From Symsagittifera roscoffensis (lineage: Eukaryota; Xenacoelomorpha; Acoela; Convolutidae), in the NCBI RefSeq assembly GCF_963678635.1, contig NC_087064.1, forward strand, positions 66,457,548 to 66,521,547: a stretch of DNA of 64,000 nucleotides. The letters run 5' to 3'. The notes under the pieces were generated by a model. The model worked only from the letters and a program-made list of their open reading frames with translations. It had not been told where the DNA came from and ran no database searches. Shown here piece after piece: positions 36,421 to 50,400 of the stretch. Made by a program: the position numbers and the translations under genes. Within the stretch, counting starts at the first letter, position 1. The number at the start of each line of letters is the position of its first letter.

Positions 36421-38023
36421 CCCATCCGGGTTTTACAGAGTTTTTTATAATTATCTTTCTGCAATTCAAAGGATGGATGATGGACGTTGGTATTTGGCGA
36501 ACATCGTACTTTTGTCCGGTTTCTCTTTGTTAGAGAAGTTCCAGGACGCTGGAGTGAGGGGCATCAATCGTTGTGTCTTCTTATGACAACGATGGTGTTT
36601 CCCAATGAAATCAATCTGATTTCAGAATGGTTTGCTATGACGGGTTTTTCTGTTTTATGTAGAGAAATTCTTTTGTGTTCGACCTCGTCTGGGAATGGCG
36701 TGGAGATTGTGCGTGGAGGGAATGCCTTGTAACTCGGATCTGTACGTATACTTGAACATCGAGGTGGTCATTGGTCTAGTTCAATGAAGTCCTTTTCTGC
36801 GAAGTCAAGTCGTACTCTAAATCCTTTGAGTTTGTGATTCTGGACGGCATATCGGTTTGTGGTTGGCCATTCTTTTTTAAGTGTAGTGGGGTCATTTTGT
36901 CTTTGGATGTTCGTCTTTGTTGTTGTGTGCTGATCTATATACTGCAAGGTATAGTTTACATTTTATAAAAGTTTTTTTAGTTCAGTTTTTAATTATGGTT
37001 TTGGTTAGTTGTTTTCACAAAAGCATTTTGTTTTAGTTCGGTTATTTTGAAGAGTTACTCACCCTTGAGTACCTCTTATTAAAATAGAAGTGTGGTCACA
37101 AAGCGTGGATGTAGCGCGGTGGGTTAGGCCGGCTATAGAGCATGCTCAGGACGTCCTCTCTGGTGGGTTAGGCCAGGAGTGGGAGTATGATTTCGTGCGG
37201 TTTCTGTGAGAGGTCGTGTTATGTGATAACATTTTATGTTGGGTTTATGGTGGTTTTTCTTATGTTTCGTTGGTTGTGTCCTTTTTTCAAAAATCAAATT
37301 GTTTTTGGTATGGGTTTGTCTTTCGACTTTTTTGTGTTTTATTATTTCTTTCTTAGGCTTTATAATAGTCTTCAAAAGAATAAATTATCCAGTTTTAAAC
37401 TGGGTTAATCCGGTTTGGGTACCGTTGGTTTTCTTTTCTTAGTCATGCTATTATTCTATGATTTGTGGTGTTTAGTAAGCTGCGTTGGTTAGTTTTGTTT
37501 AGTATATAATTCCTTTCCAACCGGGTTAAAGGAAAGTTTGAAACTTGTTATCGCTTGTTAGAGTTGTTGAGTGTGAAAGCTTGAAACTGAAATTCATTAT
37601 TTAAACAATTCTTCGTGGGCGAGCTGTGCGAGTTTGGATAGGATTCTTGTGCGAGTGAATGAAAATATCAAAAAGTTAGTACTGCATTTTCATTTTATCA
37701 ATTTACTACATAGAATTTTAATTTTACTGCTTGTTTTGGGGAAAAATTAAATTACAAATTTTCATTTTTTATGAAATTTACTGCTTTTGGGGAAACAGTT
37801 TATAAATCAATTTACTACATTTGGTATAAATTTTATCAGTTTATCTTGTGGAAAATATTAGTGAAGTGAAGAATTTTAACAAGTTTATTTTTTATTTTGC
37901 TTTTTTGTTTCTTCAGATGATCCTGGTATGAAGACTAAAGATCTAAATGAAACATGAGTAAAGAATGGTTAGTATTTATTTCAAATTTATTAGTGAAAAA
38001 AATGTATAAATTATACTTACCTG
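36421..38023 (-). other. 3' non-coding region of copy 2
   Basis: Aligns with 2927-4488, including the doubled 'gtgggttaggcc' motif, the splice-donor sequence at 38021-38019 and the TTTCAG at 37588. A segment near 36510-36600 differs from copy 1. Confidence 0.6.
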
Positions 38024-39693
38024 TTAGTCGTCGGGGAAAAAACCGTGGGGGAAGATGTCGTGTATTATGTCGGAGTTTGTTAGTAATTTTGCTAGTATGC
38101 GAATGATATTTTTAGTTTGAAGCAGTGGCCAAAGCAATTGAAGTGCTTTAATAGTTTTTAGTTCTTCAGTGCCAACTGCAAACTTATAAGGTGTGTTTTG
38201 AATGAGGTTATATAATTTGTGATTGTATTTAGTGTTGTGGATGAATTCTAATATTGGGATTTCTATAGGTTGGATAAATTCATGTGGGATAAGGAAGGGT
38301 CTGGATCGGGTCAGTTAAGGAACTGAAAACGGTGCTGTGGTTGTCTTGATGGAGTGTATAGGTCAAAATGATTTTGTATGAAGCGATAATATGTATATGT
38401 GTGGGTTTGTTTAGTGCGTAACATAATGTCGTAAGAGCAGTGCAAATTGCGTTCATGTGGTGCAAGGAAGTGGAAGGTTAGTGAAAATAATTGAAATTTT
38501 TCTTTTAAACTTTCGTAAGCTTGCGGTTAGTGCTTCAGAAATGATGTGATCAAATTTTCGATCAAATATATTGAGTGTAAATACATATGGTGTTTTGATG
38601 AAGAATTTTTCTGTTAGTTGTGGGTTAGCGAAGCGATCATCATCTAAAAATTGGTCTTGGTTAGTTCGTATGATGTTATGATCGTAATATTCTAGCGTAA
38701 ATTCGTTAGCTCGGGGTGCAGTGAATGTTTTTAGTGATTTTTTATATCCTATATAAGTAAATTGTCTATGTGTTAATGATGTGGTGAGTCGATATAGCAT
38801 ATCTTGATTTCTTTCTATATCGTCATGAGTATTAGATAATGGTAGGCAAAGGGGATTAGTAAAATGATAATATGATGTCCAATGAAGTGTAGGCATTAAA
38901 ACATGTTCATCTACAAAGCTACGTGTGTCGTTAGTATCATGAGGGGAGTTTAAAGTATATTGTGGAAATGAAGGTAAGGTGATTGCTAGAAAATCTTTCG
39001 TGTTAGTGTGATGTGGATGATTAATATATTCACGGGCTGTTCCTGGTTTGGTTGGGAATGGGTGGTTTGGGAATTTTTTTATAAAAGTGCGATAAGCTCT
39101 ATTATTGCTTTTTGATGATTCGGTGGAAGTGGATGATTGTGCAAATGATGCAGAATAAGCTGAAGAGGGTGTAGGGGTAGGTGGGTTTGAGGATTCTATT
39201 GTGGAAGAAATCTGATTTATAGTGGGGTGTTAGGGTGTAATAGTTGTTGTTGTAGGGTGATAAAATTATCGAGTTCTTGGGAGATTTGGGGAATATCTGT
39301 AGAATTGGATGATCGGTCTGAATGAAATGAAGAGTAGGTTGGGGTGACTTGTGAAGCATAAGAGGGTGTAGAAATGGATGGGAGTGGGTTATTTGGTGGG
39401 ATTGGTTGAAAAGGGGGTTTTGAAAAAACTGAGGAGTTGGTTTGAAAATTATTGGATGGAGATGGTTCAGAGTCTCCAAATTCATCAGGGGTTTCAATAT
39501 TAGGGTTATTGAGTTGTGAAATGGAGTATAAAACTGAAATATTTGAATTAGTGTCTGAATTCATGCCTGATGTTATATTACTAGTTGGGAAATCGGGTGG
39601 CGGGAAAGCAAAAAGTGGAATTATTGTAATTGGAGTGTTGAGGTTGGTTGGATGGGAATTTGAGCGGTGTAGGGATCCAAGTTGTCGGCTCAT
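38024..39693 (-). pseudogene. ORF599 of copy 2, broken
   Basis: The N-terminal 158 codons (39217-39693) and two inner pieces (38453-38896, 38280-38465) are recognisable and very similar to copy 1. Frameshifts and a deletion of about 130 bp near 38300 disrupt it. The ATGA overlap with env is retained. Confidence 0.85.
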
Positions 39694-42312
39694 CGTGGGC
39701 TAAAAAAATTATTATTTTGAGACTGAAAAGCGGTGCTATGGGGTTGTTCGATAATTTGTTCATATGTATTTTCATCTTGTGAATGATGTGTCATTATATG
39801 TTGTATGGGACTTTGCGATATGTTTGGTCTAAAACTTGGATTATGTGTTATTGCTAAATTTCGAAAATTTCGTGGGACTAGGGATAATGGATGGTTATGT
39901 GGTAGGGGTGGCAACTGTGGTGCTGTAGGCGTTATTTCTATATTATTATGTTCTTCGTCGTACGTGTTCTGTCGTGTCGCTATTTTTGTGTTATATTCTT
40001 TTATTTGTGCGTCTAAAAGAATTTTGTTTATTGATGATAAAAAAATTCCAAAAAATCCTGCAAATAGTATGCGTGCTACACTTGCATGTCTATTTACTTG
40101 TGTGTGTATATCGCATGTATTATAGATTCCTTTTAAAAGTGAAAAAAGAAATCCTGTAAAGTTAAACATTGCGTATAAAATAGTCAATTTTTCTAAGATG
40201 TAATAGGGCCATCCTAGAAAATCAAAAATTTCATTTTTTAGTGTAACAAAGCTAAAAATATTTATAGGTGAGATATCTTGTGGTCGGTATTTTTCACCGT
40301 TGAGATATATATAATCTTTAATGTCTTTAAAATATCCGCTATAATCTTGTGTATAGATATCTGCAAATCCTGCTGTTTCGGCAAGTTTGCGTAAGTTTTG
40401 GTCAATTGATTGTCTTTGTATAGTGTCCATTTGTGTTAATAATTCTTGGAATTGTTGTGTTCTAATGTGATGTTGGATATCGGATTTTGATTATATTCCA
40501 ATTGATTGTAAGTCGATACTTGGGTTTCGAGCAATAGCTCTAATGCTTTCTGGTGAAAATTTTTTGAGTGATTGCATTAATGTGGGGTATGGGGTAAGAT
40601 GGTAATATTTATCTTCATCAGGGTTCAGTTGTACTACATTGTGGCTATTTTCTGATCCACATGGGACTGCGGTATCCCAGAAATATGTTCGTCTTGAAAG
40701 TGTGTCAACGAAATGTACTTTATTTTTTATAAATGATAGGGATTCTTTTATAGCATCGTTTATCTTCAAAAACATATAGTGGTGATACTTTTTTGGTGCA
40801 GGTATAAAACCATAAAATGTTTCCTTCGTAGTCTAAAAAATTTGATCTATTTCCTGATAGTAAATATCCTGCGTAGGGTATTTTTAATACCGCTAGTGCA
40901 AGTGATTGTAGGATTTGTGTCCGTTCTAATTCGCATAGTTGGTGAAGTGTTTCTAATTCAGAGAGTGACATTTCCTGAAAAATTTGACTAATTGTGTAGT
41001 CTAGTTTCATATCTAAGTGAATATCATAGTGGATATTACCAAAATAAGAATTATTCCTTAGTGATAGTTCTTGTAAACGTGTGCTTCTAGTGTCATGGGG
41101 CTTTAGATGTCCACCTGGTTGACCATTACTTTTTCGAAAATTAACTGGTATATATGATGTTCCTTCGTTTAGAGGATGACCTGTGGCATAAGGGTCAATT
41201 TTTATTTTTCCAGTGGTCATGTCGAAACCTTTTTCGTATTCAACTAATATTTCAGAATATTGTGTTTTGTAAAGTGGGTTTCTGTATTTGCATGCAAGTT
41301 CTGTTTCTTGATATATTTGAAAACGTGTCAATTTATTTTCTATATTGTGGATGTTTCTAAAATCAGTTTTAGTTTTCGTGATGGATTTACTTGTTCATAT
41401 GGAATTGATTGTATGAAATAATTCTCGTGAAATTTTATCATTCGAGCGTGTATTTTTGCTACTTGAAATGTTGTACATGTGTCTTCGGGAAACCAAACAA
41501 TTGTTGCTTGTGTTCGTGTTGTAGGGTCACAATAACCTTGATCGTTTTTACAAGGTAATCTAATTCCTTGATAGATCATTGTGTTGTCAGATAAATCTCG
41601 TGTGAGTTGTATTTTTTCGAGTTGTATTTTCCAATCGAAAAACATTATTTCTTGATATCCTTTATTTTTTGTGTCTGCTTTGCAGTTTGATGGGTTATTT
41701 ATACCAATGCGTGGTATCCAGTGTTTATCGTGTATGTCATAAGTTAATCTTCGGTGTGCGCCGTTGTATGTATGGGTATTTTTCATCTAGTTTTATATGT
41801 CCTTGATATCTTTCAAGTTCTGCTTGATGTACAGAATCTGCAAAAACTTGGAAATATACTAATTTTCTGTCGGTGTTTTTATTTCTTGTGATATTTAGTC
41901 TGAGTAGCTCGTTTTTACAATCTTCGGGATTGAGATGTAAAAGTCGTTCGATATTACTCTGGTAGAATGATTCGTGGTCAAGTCGGTTTTTATTTCCATT
42001 TGAGACTTGTGAACAATGTACTTTCTTTTCGGAAAATGTTGCTGTGAATTTGTATCCTATAACTGTTGTTGCTCGGGCTTTTGATTAGAGTCTCGCTATT
42101 ACATTTGTAGTTTCTATAGTTTGTGGTTCTGTTTCGCATTGTGATACTTGATTTATTGCATATTTGTGTAGTGTTTTTTGTTCATTTTCTTCACAATCGT
42201 AATGTGTTACTAATAAGTCTTGGGGTCCTGTGCGGGGAAAAGGATTTATATTCTGATCGGAAATTAGTAGAAAAAAGAGTTGGAGAAAAATTAATGTTTT
42301 TAGAATATACAT
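39690..42312 (-). pseudogene. env: env of copy 2, broken
   Basis: Signal peptide and first 70 codons intact, then an in-frame stop near 42085. Further frameshifts or stops fall near 41770, 41340, 40730 and 40490; the last 246 codons (39690-40430) are open again and keep the membrane spans, PTAP and YEQI motifs. It is not functional as it stands. Confidence 0.9.
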
Positions 42313-43434
42313 GTGTATAATAATCCTGAATATGGGTTATAAAATGTGATGTAACCAATTGTCTTTTTGGTATATCTGTCGTATTTATATATTACTTCAG
42401 TTGTTATAAATGGTGGTGGTAGCGATTGAGCTGTTATATTTGGTGGGTTTAATGGATAAGGATGTTGAGCAATGTTGTTTGTTTTAACCGTGATTTCAGA
42501 TTTTAATTGTAGACTGTTTTGTTGGAGTATTTGGATGTTATGGTCACGAATGTCTTCGTGGATATCTTGTCTATATTGTAATCTATTAAGTGCCCAGTTG
42601 TGGAGTCGGATAATTTCTGGGTGCTGTCCAAATAATGGTGGGGGTGCTGCGAATGTATTCCAGTCTAATCTTAAAGGGATATTTGTTGATGATTGTTCTC
42701 GATATCTAGCGTCGAGGTTATTTGGGAAATTTAAAGGAAAAGGAGTCGGTGAAATCTGGCTTATTGATGGTGTTGATGGTAGTGATAATGTTTCTGGTAG
42801 TCATGATGATGTTGTTGTATCGGTAGAAATATCTATTGGATCATTTATTAAATTGGGTTCACCTTGTGTGAATGATTGTGTTGTCCAATATGGTAGTCGT
42901 GATGTTTGGTTTGGGGGGTTAAAGGGATTTTCGCGTATTTGTTCAGATGTTGGTGTTGAACCTAAATAATCTGAGGGTAGACTTGAAGTGCTACGTTGTG
43001 AAAGAAGCGTAGGGGTTTCTGGTAATATGACAATTGGGTTTTCCGGAGTACTTTGTGATGGGGATTGGGTATATCAAAATGAACTCGGGGGGTTTGAAAA
43101 TTTCTGTTTCGTCGTGGATGTATAATTTGTCTATTTATTTCAACTGTATTTTGATTTTGACTCAGATTTGGTATTCTACTTAATTCTTGTGGTAGTGTTG
43201 GGTACAAGTTATATGTTGGTTCACTTAGAGGTGCTTGTCGTTGAACTGGTTCTAGTGGTTCAGATAAGCGAGCGTGTCGTTCTTCAAAGGTATATGGGTT
43301 ATCTTGGAAAGAAATTCGTGTAGATGTTTGGGGGTTTTGGGTAGTTGTAGGTGGTGTCGGGTTTCCTTGGGATGATGTCGGTGAAGACTGACTGTGTGAT
43401 TGTTGGTCAGCAATTTTTGAGGGTTTTTTATTGA
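42300..43434 (-). pseudogene. ATG-less frame of copy 2
   Basis: Aligns codon by codon with 8891-10027 but has a one-base loss near 43065 that shifts the frame. Differences from copy 1 are mainly at third positions. Upstream it stays open a little further than copy 1, into the end of the 62-aa ORF, in the +1 frame relative to it and without an ATG. Confidence 0.65.
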
Positions 43435-43439
43435 ATCTT

Positions 43440-43628
43440 TTAGTGAAAAAATTTATGTTTATTGTAGTATTCTTCTAGAAAAAGAATTAAAAGGATTGTT
43501 GCTAAGGCGAATGTTATGACTGCCTTTTTTATACATTTGCATATTGTCAAGATGAGGGATGATAAAAATGTTATAAAAATTACAAATAGTAAAAAAATAT
43601 CTGTTCTACTAAAAATGGTTCGTATCAT
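43440..43628 (-). CDS. 62-aa transmembrane miniprotein of copy 2, intact
   Basis: Same length as 10033-10221. The core has a single Ile/Val change and the end FFH replaces SSH, despite many silent base differences. It survives in an otherwise decayed element. Confidence 0.6.
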   Translation of the reverse strand: MIRTIFSRTDIFLLFVIFITFLSSLILTICKCIKKAVITFALATILLILFLEEYYNKHKFFH

Positions 43629-43841
43629 TTAGATAAGTTTTGTATCTCGTACCTGTGAATATGGTCAATGGCTTTTGAAAGTTGGAGGTATAGTTCAAAT
43701 ATGGAATAGATAATTTAAAAATATTGCAAAAATGATTAAGATTATTACAAAAGCTTCAAAGGTATCAAAAAGAAATATGAATAAAAGTTTAAATATTGTT
43801 AAAATGTTGAGTATTATGTTGACTGATCGAGAGAACAGCAT
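43625..43841 (-). pseudogene. 76-aa hydrophobic ORF of copy 2, frameshifted
   Basis: Begins MLFSRSVN and keeps the hydrophobic FIFLFD segment, then meets a stop after about 48 codons because of a small deletion near 43710. Confidence 0.5.
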
Positions 43842-44435
43842 TTAAGAAATGGCTTCTTGATCGAATATTTTTTGTTGTTTGGGGCAATTTTCAAGTGTGG
43901 TCGAATTATTTATCGGTTTTTTGACAAGTGGGTTGAGTTTTGTGAAAAATTGTTGGGGGCGAAATTTATGGTGTTCGGGAGGTCTTCTTTTACTTTATTT
44001 TTATTTGTCAAGTGATCTGGGGTATTTTTGAGATTTTTATACTTTAGGCTAATTTAATATGGTCGTTCTTTTACTTTAGGCTAGTTTAACATTTTTGTTT
44101 GGGGGGTATTTGAGGTCTGAGTTGGGGAAATATTGTTGATCTTTGGGTTATTAGATAAGGGAGGGTTATGATATTATGGTGATATTTATTTTATTTGTCA
44201 AGTTGGAGTGGTTTGCTTATTTTTGACCTGGAGGTCGTAAAGTTATAGTTATAGATATGCCTGGAGTTTAATATCTTTCGTCTAATTGGTTTGTGTTAGA
44301 GTTATAGGAGGTGACGGATTGAATGAATCTTATTGGCTAATTTTGAACTAGAATCGCTGCGTGTTTGTCAGCATGTTAATTTGAAAAATGAAAGTTTAAA
44401 ATGTTTCAGAGGTGCAAAGATTATTGATTGTAAAA
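43842..44435 (-). promoter_or_regulatory. Pol-env spacer of copy 2
   Basis: Keeps the TATAAAAATCTC motif (44033-44041 core) and two TACTTTAGGCTA words (44040-44052 and about 44072-44084), as in copy 1. Confidence 0.4.
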
Positions 44436-47400
44436 TTAAAGTTGTTTTTGAAATTCAACTTTCTTTAATATTTTAGATTGTGGAATGAATGTTTTGTAGT
44501 TTTTGCGTGGTTGATTTCAAAGTCGTGATGACTCTCTATGTTCTGATTTCTCTAATTGTTCTTGGGGTATAATTTTTTCTGTCATTTTTCTAATTTTTCT
44601 TTCTTTTTGATGTATATTTTGATCTAGCTTTTTTGTACTGTTTTTCGTTGCAGTTGATTTTTTTTTTGGTTTTCGAGGTGAATGTCATGTTGTTCTTTTG
44701 TTTCATTTTCCGTATGTGGGTTATTTTGAATAACTTTTAAACCTGTGAAAGAATATAATTGAGTTAGTTCGCGTAGTGCGTGTTCTTTTGGGTAATAAGG
44801 TAATAGATTGTTTCGATGTTGAACAATTTTTTTTTGGTCTGAGTCGGTGATTTTATATGTTACGTCAGTGGGTTTGGCAATTATTTGGTATGGTCCTTTA
44901 CGAAGGGGTTGTAATTTTTTAGAAATTCCTTTTTGAGTGTTAAAATTAGGTATTAAAACAAATGTTCCAATTTTCAAATCGGAGGCTGGTGTAAAGCGTG
45001 AATTTATTTGTTCATTAATGTTTTGCCTTTGTTTCAACAACTTTTTTGTTACTTTTTGGTAAATTTCATTGTGTTTTTTATCTCTATTTAAAATCCATTC
45101 GGTGTGTGTACCGGAGGCTAATTTAAGAATTTGTGGGTGATGAAAATGATCTTCATCATGTGTGTGTAAAGGTAGATTATAACAAATTGAGTCTTTATTC
45201 GGTTGACAATGACTTTGTGCATTTTTATGAGAGTTTGCTGTAAACATAATTGGTTTACGTGGCTTTTGATTAAAAACCATTTCATATGGTGAAATTCCTA
45301 GAGTTGTCGTAATTTGTGAATTATATGCTAAGGGAAATAATTTTACATCTGCTGACCATTCGGTGTATCTTGTATCATTTCCATTGATGATACATCTAAG
45401 ATATTCTTGTAGTGAACGGTTCATACCTTCGACTAAGCCGTTTGTCCAAGGTGCATGAGATGTACGTGGTTTGTGTTTAATGTTATATAAATGACATAAT
45501 GTGATGATTTCATTATTTATGAATTCTGTACCGTTGTCTGTAACTAAAATTTCGGGTAATCCGAACTTGGCTATCCAGTGTTCATTAAGTGTTGTGTAAG
45601 CGTAATAAGCGTTACAATGTGGTACTGGGTTAAGTGCTACATAATGTGTAAATGCGTCAACAATTACCATAATGTAGGAGTTTTCTTCAGATGATGGTGA
45701 AATTGGTCCTTTTGTATCGAATGAGATACGATGGTTAAAGTATAAACTTTGTCCTTTAAAATCTTGTTTTTGTGCTATTTGTTTCTGATTTGGATAAGGT
45801 TTATTTAGCTGACATACTATACAATCATTGCATAGTACTTTTATCCAAATTGGTGCTTTTGGGAAATAGAAAATTTGTATAAAATTTGAATATGTTTTCT
45901 CTGATCCAGAGTGTCCTTTAATGTTTTGTGTATGTGAAATGTTAAAAGCTATGAGAATCATACTTAAAGGGAGACAGGGAACTATAGATTCATTTAATTG
46001 GTATTCTAGAAGGTCTGTGTTTTCATTAATTGTTGTATTATTAAATTTTCGAAAATATCGGAGGAGTGTTTTATTTCCTAAAATTGTGGTATCTGCCTTT
46101 ACGGGTTTAGTTTTGTATTTGTGCCATGATTTTAGTTGTCTAATTACTGGGTCAAGATTTTGATATTGTTTCAAGGTATTAATTGTAATTTTATCTGTTG
46201 GGGGAGAAAAATGTTTTCAATTTCTAATTTAGATAAAGGAATTGTATCAAGTGGGTCATGGAGGTCAAAAACTTGATTTATTGTGTATTTTGAATCATTT
46301 GTTTGTGGTCCTGATAAATTTATTTTATCAGTTAGATTTTCTTTTTCAATTAAAGGAAAAAGGTATTTTTTATGCGAGTGTTGTTTTACTCTTTTTTGTT
46401 GGGTGTTATTTTTTATCCATTGTGAGTATGGAATTGGTTTGAAAGTTGATGTTCCAAGTAGATCAACTTCGTAGTGGTTATTTTGCAATCTAAGTAAAGT
46501 GGGAAGTGTTGTAGGTTAATTATCTGTGACTGTTCAATGTCAGTTTTTACTGCATATTTGCATTCTAGTCGGGGTGATGTTTCGTTTTCTGCAAGGTAAA
46601 ATTTTATATTTTTGGGTATTTCAACTGTAGTTTTTCGTGTAAGTAATTCAGGTGGTGTATTTCGACTTAATGTATCTGGTAATGCAAGATTCTTTCCTGC
46701 TGTCCAAACTATATGTAAGTTTGGAAATTTCATTAGACTTAATTGAAATCTATAAACTCGGTGATTTGGGTTTGACTTTTGTGTAAAGAGAAAAATGATT
46801 GGTTTGTGATCTGTGAATAGAATTGTTGGATGTTTTGATCCAAGTATCAGAAATTCATATTCTGTAAGTGTATAAATTATAGCTGTACATTCTCTCATTA
46901 AAGTTGAGAGTCGTAGCTCTGCTTGAGTGAATAATCGAGAATTTGCTGATATAAGGTTCATTTTATTTGTACCATTGTGTGATTGTAATAATGCTGCGCC
47001 AATGCCAAAATTTGAAGCATCGCACATTGCATAGAATGGTTGATTTGGATCTGGAATTGTATTTGAAATTTGTTCAGTTAGAAGTTTTTTAATTTCTTCA
47101 AATCGTGTTTGATGTTCTGTATTCCATTCAAAATTATTTTGTTGTCTGAGGATATTATAGAATGGTCTTAAATATAATTGCATTTTATAAACGTATTTGC
47201 TTAAAAAATTTAACATTCCAAGGAATTCTTGGATTTTCTTTTTGTTTGTTGGTGGTTGAAGTTTTTGAATAGCATCAATGCGTGATTTTAATGGAGTTAT
47301 TGTCTTTCTTTCTATATTATGTCCTAAAAATTTAACTCGTGTTAAAAAGAAGTGTGACTTATCGGGGCGGCCTTCAGATTTTCGTTCTGAAGTATTTTGT

Positions 47401-50400
47401 GATAGTGTTCTAAAACTGTAAACATTTCTTCTTTTGTCTGTGATTGCATAAAAACATCGTCTAAATAGGTGATTGCGTTTTTCTTGAGTATTAGTGGTCT
47501 AAAAATTTTGCTCATAAAAGCTGAAAATGCTGCTGGTCCTATGGATATTCCATAGAATAGGCGGTTGAATTCATATTGTTGATTTCCAATAACAAATTGC
47601 GTTAAACGTCGTGATTGTTCATCTAGTGGCATTTGGTTGTATGCACTATTCATATCTGCGGTTGTAAAGTATTTTCCGTTTATTTTTGTTAAAATAACTT
47701 GTATTGGTTCAATAGGCCAATTGCATTTTGATTCGTCTATTAGTGAATTAAGGTATCTAGCGTCTAAAACTATTTTTAATGATTCTCCTTTTGCTAAGAT
47801 GATAACAGGGTTAATAAATGTGTTACCTTTTGGTTGTTCTTCTTTGTTTACCGGTGAGATAATTTTGTATTGCTCTAAGATATCCAATAATCTGTTCACT
47901 TTATCGTGTAAATGAATTGGTACTTTACTTGCTCTTTGTTTTTTGAAAACTGCGTCAGGTTTTAACGGGAGATGTAGCGATGAACTGATTTTGCCAACAT
48001 CAAACTTGGATGTTGCATAGACTGATGAATATTTTATTAGCTGCTTGGCTAACTTGTCAAATTCGTCTTGTGTTATTTGTGAATGTTGGAAGTTAAACAT
48101 TGTTAAAAATTTCTGTTGATCCTCTGTATAGTTATTTATGTTGAATGTAGGTTTGAAATATGGGGTTTTTGTGAAATAATCTGTATTTCTTTTTTCATTA
48201 CTTATTATATTATTTATGGATAGTTCTTCGTTAAGGATTGTGGATTGACAAATATCTAATAATTGGAGTATATTATTTACGCGGTATGCTTTTTCATGCA
48301 TTGGTGATATTGTAGCGTTGGTTTCGCAATATCCTAAAAGTCCTAAGGGTAATGTTACTTGATACGGTGTATTATTATATAAATGTAAGGAAATGATGTC
48401 TGAATTCGTATTTTTTAAATATTTTATGGAGAAAATTGTGATTTTGAAAAACTTATGGATAGGTTTGAATTCAAAGTCTAACATAAAGAGTTGTTGTTTA
48501 TTTTGATTTTTATCATATTGGTGAACTTGTTTTATTAAAAAATTATATATGTTTCCTGATAGTGGTTTCAGGTGTTTCCGTTGTTGGTTATAAATTGGAA
48601 AAAATTTTGAGAAGAATGGTGGTTGTTTATTTAATCTTTGAAAAAATGTTAGGGCTGTGTTTTTTGTTTTTGTGTACTTATCTTTGATTAGTATTTTACT
48701 GTTCAAGATGTTGATTGTTGGTATATATTTCGAGATAAATGGTATTCCAATGATATTGTGTTTAATATCAGTGATATGAAATATTTGTTTAAATGGCTTG
48801 TTTAAAATTTTATTTTGCTCCATTGTTCTTGTGGGGAGAAAAAATAATTGAACTTTTCCATAGTTTACTAATGTTGATCCTTGTGCTGTTGCTAGTTTAC
48901 TTGAGGTTGCAAGAGGCGTTAATTTTAGGTGTAATGTTTTGATTTCATTCCATGTGGGAATGTTAATTATGTTTGATTCTGCTCCTGAATCAATTAAAAA
49001 ATCAATTTCAAGATCTGGTGGTTGAAATTCTTTGTTTCTTGGACTTTCTAAAAGAAATAGTATTGTCCAAATTTTTTCATTGGGTTGTTCTTTTTGTACA
49101 TTTTGGTAGATGTGATTTGTATTCAAGCATTTTGTTTTGTCATTTTCAGTGGGTTTATTTACAGTGTTAATTTCGTTAGTTTCATGTGCCATTTGTGTAG
49201 TATGGATGGGTTCAATATAATAATTGTGAAGGAGTTCCAATTGATTTTCATATATATGTGATGAAAAAAGTTGTTCATATATAATAGGTTCGTAGTCGTT
49301 TTCGACTGCTATCATATTTATGGAGATAGTGTTTTCTGTATCACTTTCTGTGTCTGATGATCCACAGTTTATTTGATTTAGTTGTAGTTCGTTATTTCCT
49401 GTGTCGTCACTAACTGGGGGGTCTGATGTTGTTTCTTCATTTGATTGTACTTGATTAATATGTCTTTGATGTTTGGGTGTACTACTTCTGTAGCGATGTT
49501 TAGAATTATTATAATGGTTATTATTTCTATGTGGTGATTGAGAATAATTTCTATATCGATTATTATAACTTGAATGTCGATTTTGTGAATTGTTTCGTGA
49601 TCTGTTTTGATAATTATCGTTTGATCGGTGATAGTTTGATCTGTTATATGAATTATTTCTTGATCGATTGTTCGGGAAATTCTGATTTCGATTGTTCGAA
49701 TAACTTCTCTTTCGATTATATGAATAGTTTCTATTTCTATTATATGATGAGTTTCGTGATTGATTGTTTGGATAGTATTTATTTCTTGTGTTTGATTGGG
49801 AATTGGATCTAGAAACAAATTGTGTTGTATTTGAATTTGATCTGGAGTAGTTATTTCGACTATTTGGTCGATTATAATGATTTTGTGAAGAATTCTGTGT
49901 ATTTCTTCGTTCTGGTGATCTTCCTCTATAACTTGAGTTATATGGTGATTGATTTCTCGTGTAATTGGTGTTGTTCGGAAGTGGTTTTCCTGAACCGTTG
50001 TTGCTGTATACATTTTTGTTTGGTAGATTTTGATCTTTCTTCATGTATTGATTCATTTGGTTCTTTATATTTTTGAGGTTTGTTTTGGTTATCCTGTTGT
50101 TTTTGTCTACATTCTGAAATACTATGTCCGTATCGTCGGCAATAATTACACCTTTTTTGAAAGATGGTTTGCCTTTAAAGTTTGGATGTTTTTCATAAAT
50201 ATTTAGTATTTCAGTGATTTTTTCAACGAGGTCTGTATCTGATTCCTGTATGTTATTGATATTTGTTGTGTTTGTTTCGATTCGATTAACATATTGTAAT
50301 TTCAGATTTTCTGTTTCTTCAAGTTTCATTGTGATTTCCGCCTGCTCTAGTTTGTCTACTAGTTTTCGAAAATCTAAATCGGGTTCTCGAATTGAGGAAG